From the NCBI GenBank assembly GCA_030671985.1, contig DAOVHI010000046.1, positions 1-9,508 on the forward strand: DNA of 9,508 bases, in the 5' to 3' direction. Position 1 is the first letter of the stretch; each line of letters starts with the position of its first letter. Origin of the DNA: JAHJDO01 sp030671985 [NCBI: bacterium] (GTDB lineage Bacteria; JAHJDO01). Below, one piece after another: positions 6,352 through 9,508 of the stretch. The notes beneath the pieces are model-generated. The model worked only from the letters and a program-made list of their open reading frames with translations, was not told the DNA's origin and searched no databases. Both the position numbers and the translations under genes were made by a program.

Positions 6352-7641
6352 ATGCCATGGTTTTATGAAGAGTCCGAAGAGATAGACATAAATAAGAAGC
6401 AGGAAGTGATGGAGAGAGTTGTACAGGAAGCGAAAAATAGGATAACAAAGGATTTTAAGAAGGTTCTTTTATTGCCTCCGGATATTACTCGCTGTCATTC
6501 AGGCGCTGGAAAATTAACAGAAATGATTTACAAGCTTCTTCCAAAGACTTGTAAAGTTGATATTATCCCTACATTGGGACAGCATGTTCCTCATACTGAG
6601 GAGGAAAATAAATGGATGTTCGGCTCTATTCCTCAGGATTGTTTTCTTGAGCATGATTGGAGAAACGGATGCAAAAAAATAGGTGAGGTTTCTGCTGATT
6701 ATGTAAAAGAAGTCAGTGATGGCAAAGTGAATTGGCCGATACCTGTTGAAATTAACAGCAAAGTTGTGGAAGGGAATTATGATCTTATAGTGAATATAGG
6801 ACACGTTGTTCCTCACGAAGTACTGGGTTTCGCCAATCATAACAAGAATTACTTTATCGGTCTTGGCGGAAAAGAAATGATATGCGCTTCTCATATGATG
6901 GCGGCTGTCTGTGGCATTGAAAATAATCTGGGTCAGCTTATAACGCCGTTAAGAGCATGTTATAACAAAGCAGAGAAAGAGTATTTAAGTGATATCCCGC
7001 ATGTATATATTCAAATCGTTATGGCAAGAAATCAAGATGGAAAACTTGTTACTACCGGATTATATGTCGGGGACGATCTTGAAACATATTTAATGGCAGC
7101 CGAAAAAAGCAAAGAGCAGAATATTACTGTTTTTGATAAACCTGTTAAGAAGATTGTTGCAGTGATGCAGGCGGATGAATTCAAGAGCACATGGGTGGCA
7201 AATAAAGCGATATACCGCACACGTATGGCTATAGCAGATGGAGGGGAATTATTGATCATTGCCCCGGGACTTGAGCGTTTTGGAGAACAGCCGGAGGTTG
7301 ATGAGATTATTCGCAAGTATGGATACGTTGGAACTCCTGCCGTTATGGAAAAATACAAACAGAATGCGGATATGCAGAATCTAAGACACGCTACTGCGCA
7401 TCTTATTCATGGATCATCCGAGGGACGGTTTAATATAACATACGCTCCCGGAAAATTAACAAAGAGCGAAATAGAAGGAGTTAATTTTAAATATGCGGAT
7501 ATTAAAGAGACTCTAGCCAGATATAATCCTGAAAAAATGTCGGAAGGCTGGAATACCATGCCTGGCGGTGAGGAGATTTATTTTATTAGCTCTCCGTCAG
7601 CAGGTTTGTGGGCATATAAGGGAAAATTAAAACAACAATAG
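6352..7641 (+). CDS. LarA/DUF2088-family homologue, putative nickel-dependent hydroxyacid racemase/epimerase
   Basis: A 429-residue relative of lactate racemase LarA. LarA uses a nickel-pincer nucleotide to racemise 2-hydroxyacids by hydride transfer, and homologues act on malate, hydroxyglutarate and gluconate (2-epimerisation). Visible equivalents of LarA key residues are Asp44 and Arg47 in PPDITR, His78 in TLGQHVPHT, His155 in [12 protein letters not shown], Lys174 in GLGGKEMI (the likely cofactor-linking lysine) and His181 in ASHMM. The spacing differs from Lactiplantibacillus plantarum LarA: His155 to Lys174 is 19 residues against 10, and Lys174 to His181 is 7 against 16. This indicates a divergent subfamily. 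The operon partners (mannonate-type SDR and Gnd) suggest a sugar acid as substrate, for example mannonate/gluconate. No cofactor genes (larB, larC, larE) are in the window. The site AGGAGA (6337-6342) supports the ATG. Family is well supported; substrate is inferred. Confidence 0.8.
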   Translation: MPWFYEESEEIDINKKQEVMERVVQEAKNRITKDFKKVLLLPPDITRCHSGAGKLTEMIYKLLPKTCKVDIIPTLGQHVPHTEEENKWMFGSIPQDCFLEHDWRNGCKKIGEVSADYVKEVSDGKVNWPIPVEINSKVVEGNYDLIVNIGHVVPHEVLGFANHNKNYFIGLGGKEMICASHMMAAVCGIENNLGQLITPLRACYNKAEKEYLSDIPHVYIQIVMARNQDGKLVTTGLYVGDDLETYLMAAEKSKEQNITVFDKPVKKIVAVMQADEFKSTWVANKAIYRTRMAIADGGELLIIAPGLERFGEQPEVDEIIRKYGYVGTPAVMEKYKQNADMQNLRHATAHLIHGSSEGRFNITYAPGKLTKSEIEGVNFKYADIKETLARYNPEKMSEGWNTMPGGEEIYFISSPSAGLWAYKGKLKQQ

Positions 7642-7654
7642 GAGGAAAAGGAAG

Positions 7655-9067
7655 ATGCAGAAGGCGGATATTGGACTGATCGGACTTGCTGTGATGGGGG
7701 AGAACTTGGTTCTCAACATGGAAAGCAAGGGATTTACAGTAGCGGTTTTTAACAGAACAGTTGAGAAGGTTGACAAGTTTATAAACGGCGGAGCAAAAGG
7801 CAAGAATATTATTGGAGCTCATTCGGTCGAAGAACTTATCAAGTCTTTAAAATCTCCACGTAAGGTTATGCTTATGGTTAAATCTGGACAGGCTGTGGAC
7901 GATTTTATAGAAAAAATAATACCTTATCTGGAAAAGGGCGATATTATTATTGACGGGGGTAATTCTCATTTTCCTGACACTATACGCAGAACAAAGTATT
8001 TGGAATCTAAAGGACTTCTTTTTATAGGAACAGGTGTTTCAGGTGGAGAAGAGGGTGCATTAAAAGGACCAAGCATTATGCCCGGAGGCTCTACAGCCGC
8101 ATGGGAACATGTCTCGCCGATATTGCAGAAGATTTGCGCAATGGCAAATGGTGAGCCGTGTTGTCAGTGGATAGGGTCAGACGGCGCAGGACATTTTGTA
8201 AAGATGGTTCACAACGGCATTGAATACGGAGATATGCAGCTTATATGCGAGTCGTATTTTTTAATGAAAACCGCTTTAGGAATAGAAGCTCCGGAACAGC
8301 ATAAGATATTTACAGAGTGGAACAAGGGAGAGTTGGACAGTTATTTGATTGAAATAACACGTGATATTCTTTCAAAAACAGATTCTGATACAGGGAAACC
8401 GCTTGTTGAGGTAATACTTGATACGGCAGGTCAAAAAGGAACAGGTAAATGGACGTCTCAGGCTGCCTTGGATCTTGGTACTCCTGCACCGACCATCGCT
8501 GAAGCTGTGTTTGCAAGATGTCTTTCTGCTATAAAGGATGAAAGGGTTAACGCATCAAAAGTGCTTAACGGTCCATCGGAGAAGTATGAAGGAGACAAAG
8601 AGGAATTCGTAAATGCCATAAAAGATGCTCTTTATGCGTCGAAGATATGTTCTTACGCTCAGGGTTATGTTTTGATGAAAGCTGCGGCAAAGGAATATGG
8701 ATGGGATCTAAACTTCGGAGAGATTGCATTAATGTGGCGCGGCGGATGTATAATTAGAGCGCGGTTCCTTGGGGATATAAAGAAAGTATTTGATAAAACT
8801 CCTGATCTGCCGAATCTATTGCTGAACTCCTATTTCAAGGAAATTGTTGAAAAATGTCAGGACAACTGGCGCAAGGTTGTTGCAACAGCAGTAGAGCTTG
8901 GCATACCAACTCCTGCGTTCAGTTCAGCGCTTGCATACTTTGACAGCTACAGAAGAGCAAGTCTTCCGGCAAATCTCTTACAGGCGCAAAGGGATTATTT
9001 CGGTGCTCATACATATAAGAGAACTGATAAAGAAGGCACATTTCATACGGATTGGCTGAATATATAG
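7655..9067 (+). CDS. gnd: 6-phosphogluconate dehydrogenase, decarboxylating
   Basis: A full-length 470-residue enzyme that oxidises and decarboxylates 6-phosphogluconate to ribulose 5-phosphate and CO2 in the pentose phosphate pathway. The N-terminal Rossmann motif is G10-L-A-V-M-G15. Asn33-Arg34-Thr35 after the second strand is the usual NADP-binding signature. IDGGNSHF (99-106) and the substrate loop [19 protein letters not shown] are intact. The catalytic pair is Lys183 and Glu190 in [17 protein letters not shown], at the same numbers as in well-studied homologues. The C-terminal tail has the [12 protein letters not shown] segment that completes the partner subunit's active site. The length (about 470) marks the long dimeric form. 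AGGAGGA overlaps the LarA-homologue stop, with the ATG 13 bases after it. It can take up any gluconate 6-phosphate made by this operon. Confidence 0.97.
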   Translation: MQKADIGLIGLAVMGENLVLNMESKGFTVAVFNRTVEKVDKFINGGAKGKNIIGAHSVEELIKSLKSPRKVMLMVKSGQAVDDFIEKIIPYLEKGDIIIDGGNSHFPDTIRRTKYLESKGLLFIGTGVSGGEEGALKGPSIMPGGSTAAWEHVSPILQKICAMANGEPCCQWIGSDGAGHFVKMVHNGIEYGDMQLICESYFLMKTALGIEAPEQHKIFTEWNKGELDSYLIEITRDILSKTDSDTGKPLVEVILDTAGQKGTGKWTSQAALDLGTPAPTIAEAVFARCLSAIKDERVNASKVLNGPSEKYEGDKEEFVNAIKDALYASKICSYAQGYVLMKAAAKEYGWDLNFGEIALMWRGGCIIRARFLGDIKKVFDKTPDLPNLLLNSYFKEIVEKCQDNWRKVVATAVELGIPTPAFSSALAYFDSYRRASLPANLLQAQRDYFGAHTYKRTDKEGTFHTDWLNI

Positions 9068-9114
9068 TTACTATTGTGGATGACGGGATATAATTATAAA
9101 TAAACGGGGTAAAC
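9068..9114 (+). promoter_or_regulatory. Longest gap in the window, with a possible -10 element
   Basis: These 47 bases between gnd and the Fic gene hold a perfect TATAAT at 9089-9094, inside the 10-base palindrome TATAATTATA (9089-9098). No good -35 element lies at the right distance (AGTTAC at 17-base spacing) and there is no extended -10 TG. A weak promoter for the Fic gene is possible, but in AT-rich DNA this match may be chance. No stem-loop followed by a T-run is present, so I see no terminator after gnd. Confidence 0.3.
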
Positions 9115-9508
9115 ATGCATTCTTTTAAGGATGACGCAGTTAAGTTACCTTTGGGTTCCGTATGGTTAATGAATTCTATTTCCGAATACAAAGGTAAACA
9201 GGAATTATATGCGAAACAGTCGCCTCAGATTCTAAGATCACTTGTCGAGATGGCGCTCATTGAAAGCGCAGAATCATCCAATCGTATTGAGGGCGTGACA
9301 ATTGAGAGAAATCGGCTTAAGCCCCTTATTATCGGCAGGAGCAAACCGCATGACCGTCCCGAGGAAGAAGTGGCGGGTTATCGTAGGGCGCTTGATCTGG
9401 TACATAAGAAACACACAGGTCTTTGCATAACGCCGGAGACAATCAAGGAGTTACATCGTTTATGCCGTGGTGAAGTGTGGGATGCAGGAAAATGGAAAGA
9501 GAAAGATA
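9115..9508 (+). CDS. Fic-family protein, N-terminal part (3' end outside window)
   Basis: The first 131 codons of a Fic-family protein; Fic domains usually transfer AMP from ATP to a hydroxyl group on a target protein. The visible part is the N-terminal helical region: PQILRSLVEMALIESAESSNRIEGVTIERNRL, read across residues about 38-69. It contains S-N-R-I-E-G, which fits the inhibitory helix consensus (S/T)xxxE(G/N), where the Glu blocks productive ATP binding. That places it with Fic proteins that carry their own inhibitory helix at the N-terminal side. The catalytic HPFxxGNGR-type motif would lie past the right edge and cannot be checked. GGGG at 9106-9109 precedes the ATG by 5 bases. By hand count, 9241-9480 is about 50% G+C, above most of the operon, so the gene may have a separate origin. 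Such proteins often also have a C-terminal winged helix. Confidence 0.85.
   Translation, partial: MHSFKDDAVKLPLGSVWLMNSISEYKGKQELYAKQSPQILRSLVEMALIESAESSNRIEGVTIERNRLKPLIIGRSKPHDRPEEEVAGYRRALDLVHKKHTGLCITPETIKELHRLCRGEVWDAGKWKEKD

Noticed and set aside
6514-6894. 126-residue open frame on the minus strand inside the LarA-homologue gene
   Set aside because: It is antisense to a well-supported gene, shows no recognisable domain, and its length is expected by chance opposite a coding frame. The same applies to the other antisense frames, such as 2078-2410, 7032-7358 and 5390-5689.
9068-9114. A transcription terminator after gnd
   Set aside because: No GC-rich stem-loop with a T-run is present; the only palindrome is the AT-rich TATAATTATA.
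8919-9191. Minus-strand open frame spanning the gnd-Fic gap
   Set aside because: It overlaps two convincing + strand genes and has no recognisable motif.
1-9508. tRNA or rRNA genes, CRISPR arrays, insertion sequences, riboswitches
   Set aside because: Coding frames cover nearly the whole window, the gaps are at most 47 bases, and no clustered repeats or transposase-like sequence was seen.

Overview
The window is a densely packed, AT-rich stretch with every supported gene on the + strand. Gaps between genes are 1 to 47 bases. It reads as one long biosynthetic and sugar-acid operon, entered inside hisG and left inside a Fic-family gene. A lipoprotein-type signal on the TPR protein suggests a Gram-negative envelope. 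A PdxB homologue suggests de novo pyridoxal phosphate synthesis through the DXP-dependent route. A pyrophosphate-type phosphofructokinase and a nickel-enzyme (LarA) homologue fit an anaerobic or fermentative lifestyle. I cannot name the species. A little-cultured lineage such as Omnitrophota, Lentisphaerota or a relative is a guess from gene content only.

Layout. At 3-377 is the end of a long-form hisG (histidine biosynthesis). At 388-1269 is a TPR-repeat lipoprotein. At 1271-2089 is an IolB/KduI-family isomerase. At 2091-2954 is a short-chain dehydrogenase resembling D-mannonate oxidoreductase (fructuronate reductase). At 2984-4273 is a phosphofructokinase-family kinase with pyrophosphate-type motifs. 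At 4295-5179 is a HAD-family phosphatase of unknown substrate. At 5181-6335 is pdxB, with a GTG start. At 6352-7641 is a divergent LarA/DUF2088 homologue (nickel-pincer hydroxyacid racemase/epimerase superfamily). At 7655-9067 is gnd (6-phosphogluconate dehydrogenase). After a 47-base gap, 9115 to the end holds the N-terminal part of a Fic protein, more GC-rich than the genes before it.

How the genes may work together (inference). The block from 1271 to 9067 can be read as a possible uronate-to-pentose-phosphate route. An IolB-like aldose/ketose isomerase would make a keto-uronate. The SDR would reduce it to D-mannonate. The LarA homologue would epimerise mannonate to gluconate at C2. After phosphorylation, Gnd would decarboxylate 6-phosphogluconate to ribulose 5-phosphate. 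This would avoid the usual mannonate dehydratase/KDG route. No recognisable gluconokinase, mannonate dehydratase, KDG kinase or KDG aldolase is present. Either the kinase lies outside the window, or the PFK-family protein fills that step, or the genes serve separate pathways. The HAD phosphatase and PdxB have no obvious place in the scheme. No RNA genes, CRISPR arrays, insertion sequences or convincing terminators were seen.
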